A stretch of 64,000 bases of DNA, taken from assembly GCA_944322255.1 (NCBI GenBank), contig CALUOK010000008.1, positions 1 to 64,000 on the forward strand. Reading direction: 5' to 3'. Below the pieces are notes generated by a model. It was not told the DNA's origin. It did not search any database and saw only the letters and a list, made by a program, of their open reading frames with translations. Positions 50,244-58,930 of this stretch are shown piece by piece (the stretch's first letter is position 1; each line of letters begins with the position of its first letter). The position numbers were made by a program, and so were the translations under genes. The DNA is from Candidatus Methanomethylophilaceae archaeon. GTDB taxonomy: Archaea > Thermoplasmatota > Thermoplasmata > Methanomassiliicoccales > Methanomethylophilaceae.

Positions 50244-51101
50244 ATGACAGGGAAAGGCGCTAAACCCAGGGAGAAGGCCTCCGGGACATCAGAACACATA
50301 CAGATGGACGCTCTGGCGTACAGTTCGAGGATGCTCCACTGGCCCCCGTTGGGCAAGCTGCTCCTTGTCATCTCGGTTCTCGTCGTAAACATAATGACCG
50401 ATTCGGTCATCACGGCATTCGCTGTGATGGCCCTCGGTCTGATCCTCATGGCGTACTCCACGAACATGAGGATCCCCTTCATCCTCGGCGTGTTCATCGC
50501 CGAGGCTATACTCATTCTGATAATAGCATGCGGAATAATATCCATCAACGGGGACACGTCGCAGCCCTGCATATGGAGCGCGGACTTCCTGTGGATGGAC
50601 TTCTACATGACCTCCGACAGTTTCAACGAGGCCTGGCTGGTGATGATCAGGGCGATTGCGGGAATCACAATGATGATGGCCTTCGCCACATCCACGCCCA
50701 TTCCCCATTTGGCGCAGGCGCTCAGGCAGATCAGGATCCCCGACGAGATATGCGAGATCGTCGTCCTCATCTACCGCTACGCGTTCCTGCTCTTGGAGAG
50801 GCTGGACACCATGTGGAGCGCCGCCAGCAGCAGGCTCGGGTTCTCCGGTTTCAGACGCACGATGAGGACCACGGCCTCCATAGCCGTGGGGATATTCACC
50901 TCGTCGATGAACCTGGCCGACAAGGCCCAGGTCTCCCTGGAGTGCAGGGGCTACCGCGGGTACTTCCCCATATGGAACCGTCCCAAGAAGGCCGGGGTCG
51001 GCTGGGTGGCCATCGCCGTCGTCACGTTCGTCCTGTTGTACATCCTCGGGACGCACACCGAGGGCGTCATCGATTTCGCCGGTATCGTATTCGGGGTGTG
51101 A
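50244..51101 (+). CDS. cbiQ: Cobalt ECF transporter T component CbiQ (285 aa)
   Basis: Coupling membrane protein. Several N-terminal helices (LLLVISVLVVNIMTDSVITAFAVMALG and so on), the cytoplasmic coupling region with VLIYRYAFLLLERLDTMWSAASSRLG, and C-terminal SLECRGYRGYFP, which corresponds to the CbiQ ATPase-contact Ala/Arg-Gly motif. 6 nt after cbiM, 2 nt before cbiO1. Confidence 0.92.
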   Translation: MTGKGAKPREKASGTSEHIQMDALAYSSRMLHWPPLGKLLLVISVLVVNIMTDSVITAFAVMALGLILMAYSTNMRIPFILGVFIAEAILILIIACGIISINGDTSQPCIWSADFLWMDFYMTSDSFNEAWLVMIRAIAGITMMMAFATSTPIPHLAQALRQIRIPDEICEIVVLIYRYAFLLLERLDTMWSAASSRLGFSGFRRTMRTTASIAVGIFTSSMNLADKAQVSLECRGYRGYFPIWNRPKKAGVGWVAIAVVTFVLLYILGTHTEGVIDFAGIVFGV

Positions 51102-51103
51102 GC

Positions 51104-52225
51104 ATGGATTTCGAGTACATCATCGAGGCAAGGGATCTGACATACAGCTACGAGAAGAAGGACGGCGCCCCCATGTCTCTGAAGGGCGTTTCCCTCGGAA
51201 TCAAACCCGGCATCCGCACCGTCATACTCGGGGCGAACGGTGCGGGGAAGTCCACTCTGTTCTATCATTTCAACGGCGTGTTCAAGCCGAAGTCGGGGGA
51301 GGTCCTGTACAGGGGCATCCCCCTGTGCTACGACAAGGAGATTCTCTACCAGCTGAGGGAGGACATCGCGGTCGTGGTGCAGAACCCGGACGAGCAGATA
51401 TTCTCGTCCACGGTGGAGGAGGACGTGGCTTTCGGGCCGATGAACAGGAACCTTCCCCCGGATGTCGTGGAGAGCAGGATCAGGGACAGTCTGTTCAAGG
51501 TGGGCATGGAGGAGTTCAGGAACCGTCCAACCACCCAGCTGTCCTACGGGCAGAAGAAGAGGGTGGCCATCGCCGGCGCCCTGGCCATGGAACCCAAGGT
51601 GCTGATCCTGGACGAGCCCACCGCCGGTCTGGACCCGCAGATGTCCCAGGAGGTCATGGAGCTGGTCGACCAGATGTGCATGACGGGGACGACGGTGATC
51701 ATATCGACCCACGATGTGGATCTGGCCTATGCCTGGGCTGATGAGATCCATGTCCTCAGGCTGGGACACCTGGTCTACTCGGGCAAACCAGAGGAGTTCT
51801 TCGAGGACAGGGACTCCGTCGCCCTGTCCGGTCTGTCCCTTCCGCACACGTTCTCCATCAACCACTCGCTGGAGGCGATCAGGGGGCTTCCGGATGCACC
51901 ATATCCCCGGACCAACAGCCAGCTGCTCGCCAAGCTCGCCCCGTCGGACTCGGACTTCGGGCGGATAAGGATCGTCCCCGTCTCCCAGGACAGCCAGATA
52001 GACACAGACGGGGACGTGGTGGGCGTGTACGGCTTCGAGGCGAAGAAGCTGTTCCGCGACCGCGGCATATCCGCCGACATCAACTTCAACGCCATAGAGG
52101 GCTGCTGTCTCAGCGCCATGCAAGGTCACGACACGACCATCTACTGCGACCAGGAACTCGCGGCCACGATCAGGTACAGGATAGGCATACTGACGATGTT
52201 CGGGCATGTCCCGGAGGTGGTGTGA
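51104..52225 (+). CDS. cbiO: Cobalt ECF transporter ATPase CbiO, copy 1 (373 aa)
   Basis: Walker A LGANGAGKST (42-51), Q-loop VVVQNPDEQIFSSTVEEDVAFGP, signature LSYGQKKRVAIAGAL, Walker B VLILDEPTAGLDP, switch STHDVD. Residues about 255-373 are an extra domain beyond the ATPase core. Stretches are identical at DNA level to cbiO2 (about 34 nt near 51257 and 52370), showing tandem duplication. Confidence 0.93.
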   Translation: MDFEYIIEARDLTYSYEKKDGAPMSLKGVSLGIKPGIRTVILGANGAGKSTLFYHFNGVFKPKSGEVLYRGIPLCYDKEILYQLREDIAVVVQNPDEQIFSSTVEEDVAFGPMNRNLPPDVVESRIRDSLFKVGMEEFRNRPTTQLSYGQKKRVAIAGALAMEPKVLILDEPTAGLDPQMSQEVMELVDQMCMTGTTVIISTHDVDLAYAWADEIHVLRLGHLVYSGKPEEFFEDRDSVALSGLSLPHTFSINHSLEAIRGLPDAPYPRTNSQLLAKLAPSDSDFGRIRIVPVSQDSQIDTDGDVVGVYGFEAKKLFRDRGISADINFNAIEGCCLSAMQGHDTTIYCDQELAATIRYRIGILTMFGHVPEVV

Positions 52226-53388
52226 TGTCCGACGGGACGATCGAGACTGTCGACCTCACGTATTGGTACTCCGGCAACGACTGGGCGTCCCTCGACGACG
52301 TGAGCATCAAGATAAGGAAAGGTGTCAAGACCGTCATCCTGGGAGCCAACGGGGCGGGGAAGTCCACCCTGTTCTATCATTTCAACGGCGTGTTCAAGCC
52401 GAGTGCCGGTTCGGTGTCCTTCAACGGGGAGGTCATAAGCTACAGGCGGAAGGCCCTGAGGGCCCTGAGGTCCAAGGTGTCCGTCGTCCTCCAGAACCCG
52501 GACGACCAGATATTCGGTCAGACCGTCGAGGAGGATGTGGCATACGGCCCCACGAACCTCGGTCTGGATGACGATGAGATCGAAAGCAGGGTTTCCAGAG
52601 CTCTCCGTCTAGTCGGTCTGGACGACCTCAGGGACAGGAACACGCTGAAGCTTTCCTACGGCCAGAGGAAGAGGCTTGCCCTCGCTGGCGCTCTGGCCAT
52701 GGAGCCCGAGGTCCTGATCATGGACGAGCCCACGGCGGGTCTCGACCCCCAGATGGCACTCGAGCTGATGGAGCTGGCCGAACAGCTCCACCATTCAGGG
52801 ACAACGGTGGTGATATCCACCCACGACGTGGATCTGGCCTATGCATGGGCAGACGAGATCCACGTGCTCAGGAGAGGGGAGCTCATATACTCCGGTCGCT
52901 CGGAGGAGTTCTACTCCGACCCCATCAGGGTCTACACCACCGGCGTGATGCAGCCGTCCATGTTCCTCATCAACAAGAGCCTCTGCGACATGCGCGGTCA
53001 ACCGGAGGCCCCGTATCCCAGGACGGAGACGCAGCTGATCTCCAAGATGGCATCCGGCCCCAAGGGGAGGTTCCTCATCATGCCGGTCAGCGACAGGCTG
53101 GACAAGTACATGGTAGATGCGGCCGTGGACGAGGTCGGGGGCGACCTGGCCATAGGGCTCTACGGCGCCGTCACACGCAGCATGCTCTTCGACAGCATGC
53201 TGCCTGTGAACTACGTCTTCGACGGGTTCGAATCCTGCATGTCGGAGTGTCTGATGGGCAGGGACTCCCTGCTGCTGTGCGACGCGGACTGCGTGGACCT
53301 GATCCTGGCGAAGATGGAGAGGCTGAAGGACTTCGGCACCGTTGTGGAGTTCAAGGTCCTCGACGACCCCCACTCCGGAAGCGCCTGA
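52225..53388 (+). CDS. cbiO: Cobalt ECF transporter ATPase CbiO, copy 2 (387 aa)
   Basis: Second ATPase of the ECF module: Walker A LGANGAGKST, Q-loop VVLQNPDDQIFGQTVEEDVAYGP, signature LSYGQRKRLALAGAL, Walker B VLIMDEPTAGLDP, STHDVD. Extended C-terminal domain (about 265-387) like copy 1. ATG 52225 preferred (GGAGG 7 nt before); GTG 52222 also possible. ECF modules usually need an ATPase dimer, so the two copies may form a heterodimer. Confidence 0.93.
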   Translation: MSDGTIETVDLTYWYSGNDWASLDDVSIKIRKGVKTVILGANGAGKSTLFYHFNGVFKPSAGSVSFNGEVISYRRKALRALRSKVSVVLQNPDDQIFGQTVEEDVAYGPTNLGLDDDEIESRVSRALRLVGLDDLRDRNTLKLSYGQRKRLALAGALAMEPEVLIMDEPTAGLDPQMALELMELAEQLHHSGTTVVISTHDVDLAYAWADEIHVLRRGELIYSGRSEEFYSDPIRVYTTGVMQPSMFLINKSLCDMRGQPEAPYPRTETQLISKMASGPKGRFLIMPVSDRLDKYMVDAAVDEVGGDLAIGLYGAVTRSMLFDSMLPVNYVFDGFESCMSECLMGRDSLLLCDADCVDLILAKMERLKDFGTVVEFKVLDDPHSGSA

Positions 53389-53400
53389 GCCCGTCAGCGC

Positions 53401-54147
53401 TCATCTTCTGCTTCTCGTCAGGAGATGCACCGAGAGCGAGTAGAACGCAGCCATGTAGATCAGCATGGCCGCCAGGGAGACCCATGGGACCCCTGTTCCA
53501 AGCATCGCCGATCTGAGGCATTCCGTGCTGTGCGTCAGGGGCAGGATGAGGATCGCATCCTGGATCGCACCCGGCAGGGAGTCCAGGGAGAACACGGTCC
53601 CGCAGAGGAACGTCATCGGGAGGACGACCAGGCTGTTGAACAGGTTGAGCGTCAGATGCGAGTTCGCCAGAAGTCCAGATGCGACCCCGAGGAGGCCGTA
53701 GGTGAGGCACGAGGCCACGATCAGCACCACGGCCGACGGTGTCAGATGCAGGTCCGGGGTGAGCAGGAGCCCCATGGCGTAGAGCAGGGCGCAGCTGATG
53801 AGCCCCCGTGCCATCCCCGCATACGCCTTCCCGAGCACTATCGCGGACGGAGACATGGAGCACAGGAAGAGCTCGTCGAAGCTCTGGTAGTAGGTGCGCT
53901 GCAACATGACCTTGGTGGCCACGGAGCTCACGCAGGCGGTCAGGGTGGTCAGGGCCACCACGCCAGGGATCATGAACGAGATGTAGTCGTACCCGTCCAT
54001 GGTGATCCCGTCGCCTAGTCCGTATCCGAACGCCGCCAGGTACAGCAGAGGCGTGACGAGGCACGTGATCAGGACTGTGGCGATGTTCCGCCTGATGAAG
54101 CACATGTCTATCCATGCGATCCTGAAAGAGTCCGTCAGGGCGCTCAT
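53401..54147 (-). CDS. ABC-2 type transporter permease (248 aa)
   Basis: Six membrane helices in the ABC-2/DrrB pattern, starting FRIAWIDMCFIRRNIATVLITCLVTPLLYLAAFGYGLG, then FMIPGVVALTTLTACVSS and LPMTFLCGTVFSLDSLPGAIQ, LTHSTECLRSAMLG typical of the family. Ends in basic LLTRSRR. Start at 54147 overlaps the ATPase stop. With the ATPase it makes an exporter co-transcribed with cobN; the substrate is unknown. Confidence 0.88.
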   Translation of the reverse strand: MSALTDSFRIAWIDMCFIRRNIATVLITCLVTPLLYLAAFGYGLGDGITMDGYDYISFMIPGVVALTTLTACVSSVATKVMLQRTYYQSFDELFLCSMSPSAIVLGKAYAGMARGLISCALLYAMGLLLTPDLHLTPSAVVLIVASCLTYGLLGVASGLLANSHLTLNLFNSLVVLPMTFLCGTVFSLDSLPGAIQDAILILPLTHSTECLRSAMLGTGVPWVSLAAMLIYMAAFYSLSVHLLTRSRR

Positions 54148-55028
54148 ATCCTGAACCTCACCTCCTCCGTGGCCTGCACGTCCCGCCCGGTCATCTCGAG
54201 GAACACGTCCTCCAGGCTGGTGGCGCGGATGGCGACCCCCGGCCCCGCAGGCAGGGAGTCCCTGAACCTTATGGCCCCGTCCCAGTCGGGGAAGTATCTG
54301 CAGACCTTCGTCCCGGAGTCGCGGTACTCGACCGTCCATCTTCCGACGGAGTCCATGAGTTCGGCTGGTGTTCCGATGCAGACTGTCCTCCCGTGGTCGA
54401 TGATGGCCGTCCTGTCGCAGAGCTCCTCCGCCTCGTCCATGTAATGGGTGGTGATGAAGATCGTCCTGCCGTCCGAGTTCAGGCGGCAGATCAGGTCCCA
54501 CAGCATGTGCCTGGACTGGGTGTCCAGTCCGGCCGTGGGTTCGTCCAGGAACAGGATCGAAGGGTCATGGACCAGGGCGCACACGATGGCCACCCTGCGC
54601 TTCCAGCCGCCTGAGAGGTTGACCACGAGCCTGTCGAGGTAGGGCTCCAGCCCCATCATGCCCACCAGCTCCTCCATGCGGCGGCCGGCCTCCTTGGCAG
54701 GTATCCTGTGGAGTATGGCATGGTATCTGATGTTCTCCCGTACGGTCACGTCTCTGTCCAGGGCGATGTGCTGTTGGACGATGCCTATCCTCTCCTTCAC
54801 GGGGTCGGACAGTCCGGAGACCGTCCTGCCCTGGATCTCTACGGTTCCGGAGGTCGCCGGAGCCATCATGGTCAGCATGCGTATGGTGGTCGTCTTCCCG
54901 GCGCCGTTTGGTCCCAGGAAGCCGAATATCTCCCCTTCCCGTATGTCCAGGTCTATGCCGTCCACCGCGGTGACGTCCCCGAACCTCTTGACGAGTCCCT
55001 TTGCGGAGACCACTGTGTCCCCCTTCAC
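54144..55028 (-). CDS. ABC-2 type transporter ATPase (294 aa)
   Basis: DrrA/CcmA-like ATPase: Walker A LGPNGAGKTTTIRML (about 39-53), Q-loop IGIVQQHIALDRDVTVRENI, signature NLSGGWKRRVAIVCALVHDP, Walker B ILFLDEPTAGLD, switch THYMDEAEEL. C-terminal ~80 residues follow the DrrA pattern (SLEDVFLEMTG). GTG start at 55028 overlaps the cobN stop (GTGA), so it is translationally coupled to the chelatase. Confidence 0.9.
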   Translation of the reverse strand: MKGDTVVSAKGLVKRFGDVTAVDGIDLDIREGEIFGFLGPNGAGKTTTIRMLTMMAPATSGTVEIQGRTVSGLSDPVKERIGIVQQHIALDRDVTVRENIRYHAILHRIPAKEAGRRMEELVGMMGLEPYLDRLVVNLSGGWKRRVAIVCALVHDPSILFLDEPTAGLDTQSRHMLWDLICRLNSDGRTIFITTHYMDEAEELCDRTAIIDHGRTVCIGTPAELMDSVGRWTVEYRDSGTKVCRYFPDWDGAIRFRDSLPAGPGVAIRATSLEDVFLEMTGRDVQATEEVRFRI

Positions 55029-58000
55029 TGCATCCCCTCGAACCCTTCCTCCAGTTCCATGAACAGCTCCTCGAGCTGGGCACGGGTATCCGCGTCGGGC
55101 GACCACATGCCCCTGCCCACAGCCTCCAGGAGCCTGGAGGCCGTCTCGTACATCGCGTACGGATTGGCCTCCCTGAACCACTCCGCCGTCTCCTCGTCGA
55201 ACAGGAACCTGTCCGCGATCGACTGGTACATCCACGGGTCGACGATGTCGGACGTGGCATCCCAACCGAAGACGTACTCGGTCATGTTGGATATCTCCTC
55301 GGCACCCTTGAATCCGTGGCGTTTCAGGCCCTCCAGCCATCTGGGGTTGTTTATCTTGCTCCTGAAGATGAAGCGCCCCTCCTCGTCCACGGTGCGGGTC
55401 CTGACCCTGGAGGGGTCGGCGGAGGAACCGATCACAGACATGGGCATGCACCCCCTCACCGATCTCACGGCGGCGTTGAGTCCGCCGAGGTCGTTGTACA
55501 CATCGTCGTTGTCGAACATGTCGTATTCGCGGCTGGTGCTGTTCTTCACAGTCACATCCATCTGTTCCAGCCTCCTGCGGAACATCTCGGGCATGGCCTC
55601 GCCCTTGCGGCCGATGCCGTACGCGTACTGGCCGTAGCTTCTGAATATCGACCCTATGTCGGACACGTCCTTCCAGTCCGACGTGCGTACCAGGATGTTG
55701 GTCCCGGACCCGTAGGTCCCCGGGGCGTCCCCGAATATGCGGACCGCCGCCTCCTCGCGGGCCCTGTCCTCGGGTATGCCCTCGGCGATGGCCCTGGATA
55801 CATCCTCGCGGACGTTGGCCAGAAGGTGGTTCTCCTCGTCGCTCTCGTCGAGTGCGGCTATCATCCGGACGCCCTCGTCGATGAGGTTCACCAGGTAGGG
55901 GAACGTGTCCCTGAACAGGCCGCTGATCCTCAGCGTGACGTCGATGCGGGGGCGTCCGAGCTCGGACAGAGGGATGACCTCCAGGCCGGTCACCCTGCCG
56001 GCGTATCCCGTCCACACCGGGCGCAGTCCCAGGAGCCACAAGACGTAGGCGACGTCGTCCCCACCGGTCTTCATGGTGTCCGTGGCCCAGATGACCATTC
56101 CCACGGTGCGCGGATACGCCCCGTGGTCCGACACATAGAGCTCCAGCATCTGGTCGGCCATCTTGCGGCCTATGTCCCAGCTGCTGTGCCATGGCACGGC
56201 CTCCGGGTCGATCGAGTAGAAGTTCCTGCCGGTGGGCAGGATCTGGGCCCTGCCGCGTGTAACGCATCCAGCGGGGCCCGGCTCGATGAACCTCCCCTCC
56301 AGTGCGCGGAGCGTGTTCCTGATCTCGTCTGAGGTCTTCAGGAGGTTCGGGTGGAGGTCGTCGCAGATGAACCTCACGGTCGCCTCCGCGTCACGGTTCC
56401 CTCCGAGCCTGTCGCGCACCATAGACACGGACGCCTCCGGGTCGAACCCGAGGTCCATGATCCCGCCGATCAGGTCGAAGGTAAGGTCGTCGACATAGTC
56501 CAGGACCTCGCCGTTGATTCTCCCGGAGGATGTGCGTCCCGACGGGTCGTCGATCAACGCGTCGAGGTCGTATCCGAGGCCGCTTGCGACCGAACGTCTG
56601 AGCGACGGGACCTCGCCGTTGTCAAGACGGGTGAGCGAGTACAGGGCCTCAAGCATGAGCCGCCCTTCCGGCGGTCTTCCCAGTATGTGCAGGCCGTCCT
56701 TGATCAGGGAGTCCTTGACCTCGGTGATGTAGTCGTAGATGTCGTCGACGCGTTCGGCCAGCTCCGCATCGTTGCAGTCCGGGGACAGCTTGAGGTCGTT
56801 GTGCAGCTCCATCGACACCATCTGGTCGCGTATCTCGGACAGTATCATCGGAAGGGAGCCGTCGTTATGCTTGGAACAGGCGTCCATGTACATCTGGACG
56901 GCGGTCTCCAGCCGTTCGATCTCATCGTATCCCCCGGCGCGGGTCATTATTGGGATCATGTGGTCGATGATGACGGCTGAAGCCCGTCTTTTGGCCTGGA
57001 TCCCCTCCCCCGGGTTGCCGATGATGTAGGGGTAGACGTCGGGCAGGGAATCCATCACGTAGTCGGGGCAGCAGTCGCCGGAGAGGGCCACGGATTTCCC
57101 GGGGAGCCACTCCAGTGTGCCGTGGGTCCCGACATGGACGACGGCATCGGCGCCGAAGACGTTCCTGAGCCATCTGTAGAACGCCAGGTACTGGTGTGGC
57201 ATCACCGTGTCCGGGTCGTGGTAGCTCTTCTGGATGTCCCTTCCCCTGTCGGGTTGGAACCCTACGAAGACGTTCCCGAACATCCTGCCCGGTATCGTGA
57301 ATCCGCCGTCCACCGTGTAGAACTCCCCGGGGGGTTCTCCCCAGCCATCCTCGATGCGTCCCATCGCGTCGTCCGAAAGGGCCGAGTACCATCTCCGGTA
57401 GGCATCCATGGGGACCACGTCCGCCGCCCTCCTGCGGACCTCCTCGTCCGACAGCCACTCGGTGTCGTTCGTCAGTCCCGACATGAGCATGTCCGTGAGG
57501 TCCTTCGCCGTCTCCGGAACGGCTCCGCCGACGTCGTACCCCTCCTCAGCCATCCTGTGAAGCAGGTCGACGACGCTGGCGAACGTGTCCAGTCCGGAGG
57601 CGCCGCCGGCGTTCGAGTTCTTGGGCGGGTACATGTAGAGTAGGACGGCCACCCTCCTGTCCCGGTTGGGTGTGCGGCGAAACCTGGCCCACATGACGGC
57701 CATGTCGGCCAGGCGATCGGCCCGTTCGGCGATGGATACGTAGCGCCTGGTGTCGTCGGTGCGCTCCGTACAGGCCGAGGGGACACCGATGATCTGACCG
57801 TCGAACTCCGGATGGGCCACGTCGTAGGCTATCTCGGGAGGTGTGAGTCCGAACACGTTGTCCCTCCATGTTTCGAAGTTGGAGGCCACGGTCATCGCCT
57901 GGATGACGGGGACACCGTAGGACAGCATGAAGTTGTCATCGCACACCTGCTCCCCGCACCCGGGGCTGGCTATCAGCGTCTGGGAGAAGCTCATCGTCTC

Positions 58001-58747
58001 GATGATGGCATCGAGCACCGGCTCCCCGTCACGGGACAGCTTCTCGGAAAGTATGCGTTTCACCCCCATGGACCCGGAGGCGGCGTCCTCGTACGTCCTC
58101 AGGAAGACCGGAACCGGTACGCCCCCGTGCCTTTCCACAGCACTGATCAGCCCGTCCACATTGTCCAGGTTCCCGGTCAGCCATTGCTTCTGGTAGAAGA
58201 AGATCCCGATGACTGGTTTACCCTCGTCGATGCCGTCGATGTAGTCCTCGAACCCTATGCTTTCCCTGCCCGGGTAGTACAGGCCCTGGGCCGGAGGGAC
58301 CTCAGGAAGCGGCACATCGACGTCCTCGCCGTCGAACCTGCGGATGCCCCACAGGATGAGGTTCCTGTAGTTCTCGTCACCACCAAGCGAGAAGTACGTC
58401 AGTGCCAGCACATATTCCTCGTCCGTACCGTCGAACATCCAACGGAACTCCGATGTGACCTCGTCATCCGAGCACAGCAGCAGTCCGCTGGCCTTCCCGG
58501 ACTCGATCGCATCCCTGAGGCGCTGGAACCTTCTCATGAGCGTCGGGTCCCCATGGACCTTTATTGTCACCAGATCGGCGTCTCCGATGATCCCGAGCGC
58601 TTCGTGAAGCAGTGCAGGGTCGGAGTCGAGGTCGGTGGCGTCGAAGTTGACGTAATCAAGGACGGGATGCTCCCGGGCCACCTCCGAGGCCGCGGCGTTG
58701 AGTAGGAAACTATCCATGGTTCCGATGGAGATGTTGACCAAGCGCAT
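55025..58747 (-). CDS. cobN: CobN/BchH-type cobaltochelatase large subunit (1240 aa)
   Basis: Porphyrin/corrin-binding subunit of class I (ATP-dependent) chelatases. Landmarks: IGIFFYQKQWLTGNLDNVDGLISAVERHGG (about 180-210), VVHVGTHGTLEWLPGK (about 536-551), YPYIIGNPGEGIQAKRRASAVIIDHM, and C-terminal TEYVFGWDATSDIVDPWMYQ. Usual length for CobN. Partners ChlI (partial) and ChlID lie 3.3 kb away on the same strand. It heads an operon with an ABC exporter. Cobalt is the likely metal given the cbi genes; nickel cannot be excluded by sequence. Confidence 0.93.
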   Translation of the reverse strand: MRLVNISIGTMDSFLLNAAASEVAREHPVLDYVNFDATDLDSDPALLHEALGIIGDADLVTIKVHGDPTLMRRFQRLRDAIESGKASGLLLCSDDEVTSEFRWMFDGTDEEYVLALTYFSLGGDENYRNLILWGIRRFDGEDVDVPLPEVPPAQGLYYPGRESIGFEDYIDGIDEGKPVIGIFFYQKQWLTGNLDNVDGLISAVERHGGVPVPVFLRTYEDAASGSMGVKRILSEKLSRDGEPVLDAIIETMSFSQTLIASPGCGEQVCDDNFMLSYGVPVIQAMTVASNFETWRDNVFGLTPPEIAYDVAHPEFDGQIIGVPSACTERTDDTRRYVSIAERADRLADMAVMWARFRRTPNRDRRVAVLLYMYPPKNSNAGGASGLDTFASVVDLLHRMAEEGYDVGGAVPETAKDLTDMLMSGLTNDTEWLSDEEVRRRAADVVPMDAYRRWYSALSDDAMGRIEDGWGEPPGEFYTVDGGFTIPGRMFGNVFVGFQPDRGRDIQKSYHDPDTVMPHQYLAFYRWLRNVFGADAVVHVGTHGTLEWLPGKSVALSGDCCPDYVMDSLPDVYPYIIGNPGEGIQAKRRASAVIIDHMIPIMTRAGGYDEIERLETAVQMYMDACSKHNDGSLPMILSEIRDQMVSMELHNDLKLSPDCNDAELAERVDDIYDYITEVKDSLIKDGLHILGRPPEGRLMLEALYSLTRLDNGEVPSLRRSVASGLGYDLDALIDDPSGRTSSGRINGEVLDYVDDLTFDLIGGIMDLGFDPEASVSMVRDRLGGNRDAEATVRFICDDLHPNLLKTSDEIRNTLRALEGRFIEPGPAGCVTRGRAQILPTGRNFYSIDPEAVPWHSSWDIGRKMADQMLELYVSDHGAYPRTVGMVIWATDTMKTGGDDVAYVLWLLGLRPVWTGYAGRVTGLEVIPLSELGRPRIDVTLRISGLFRDTFPYLVNLIDEGVRMIAALDESDEENHLLANVREDVSRAIAEGIPEDRAREEAAVRIFGDAPGTYGSGTNILVRTSDWKDVSDIGSIFRSYGQYAYGIGRKGEAMPEMFRRRLEQMDVTVKNSTSREYDMFDNDDVYNDLGGLNAAVRSVRGCMPMSVIGSSADPSRVRTRTVDEEGRFIFRSKINNPRWLEGLKRHGFKGAEEISNMTEYVFGWDATSDIVDPWMYQSIADRFLFDEETAEWFREANPYAMYETASRLLEAVGRGMWSPDADTRAQLEELFMELEEGFEGMQ

Positions 58748-58803
58748 ATGCTTACCTGGATGTATATTCCATTATCAAGTATAATATGAGCAGTGACGAC
58801 TCA

Positions 58804-58823
58804 TACCATATCTGGGTATGGTA
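58804..58823. promoter_or_regulatory. Palindrome in the cobN / binding-protein divergent region
   Basis: TACCATA, 6-nt spacer, TATGGTA: perfect 7-bp arms, 57 nt upstream of the cobN start and 108 nt upstream of the divergent gene. Possible operator for a second regulator. Confidence 0.4.
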
Positions 58824-58902
58824 GAAACCGACAATTTATAGAAACATATAGTTGTAAAAAATATCCACAAATCTGGGTTAATCGTAAATACCGAAATTAT
58901 GA

Positions 58903-58919
58903 TTGGATATTACATCCAA
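58903..58919. promoter_or_regulatory. Operator TTGGAT-N5-ATCCAA before the second binding-protein gene
   Basis: Perfect copy TTGGAT ATTAC ATCCAA ending 11 nt before the ATG at 58931, below a TATA-like CGTAAATAC (about 58884-58892). A degenerate copy (CTGGAT GTATA TTCCAT) sits at 58756-58772 before cobN. Confidence 0.7.
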
Positions 58920-58930
58920 CGGTGTTACGC

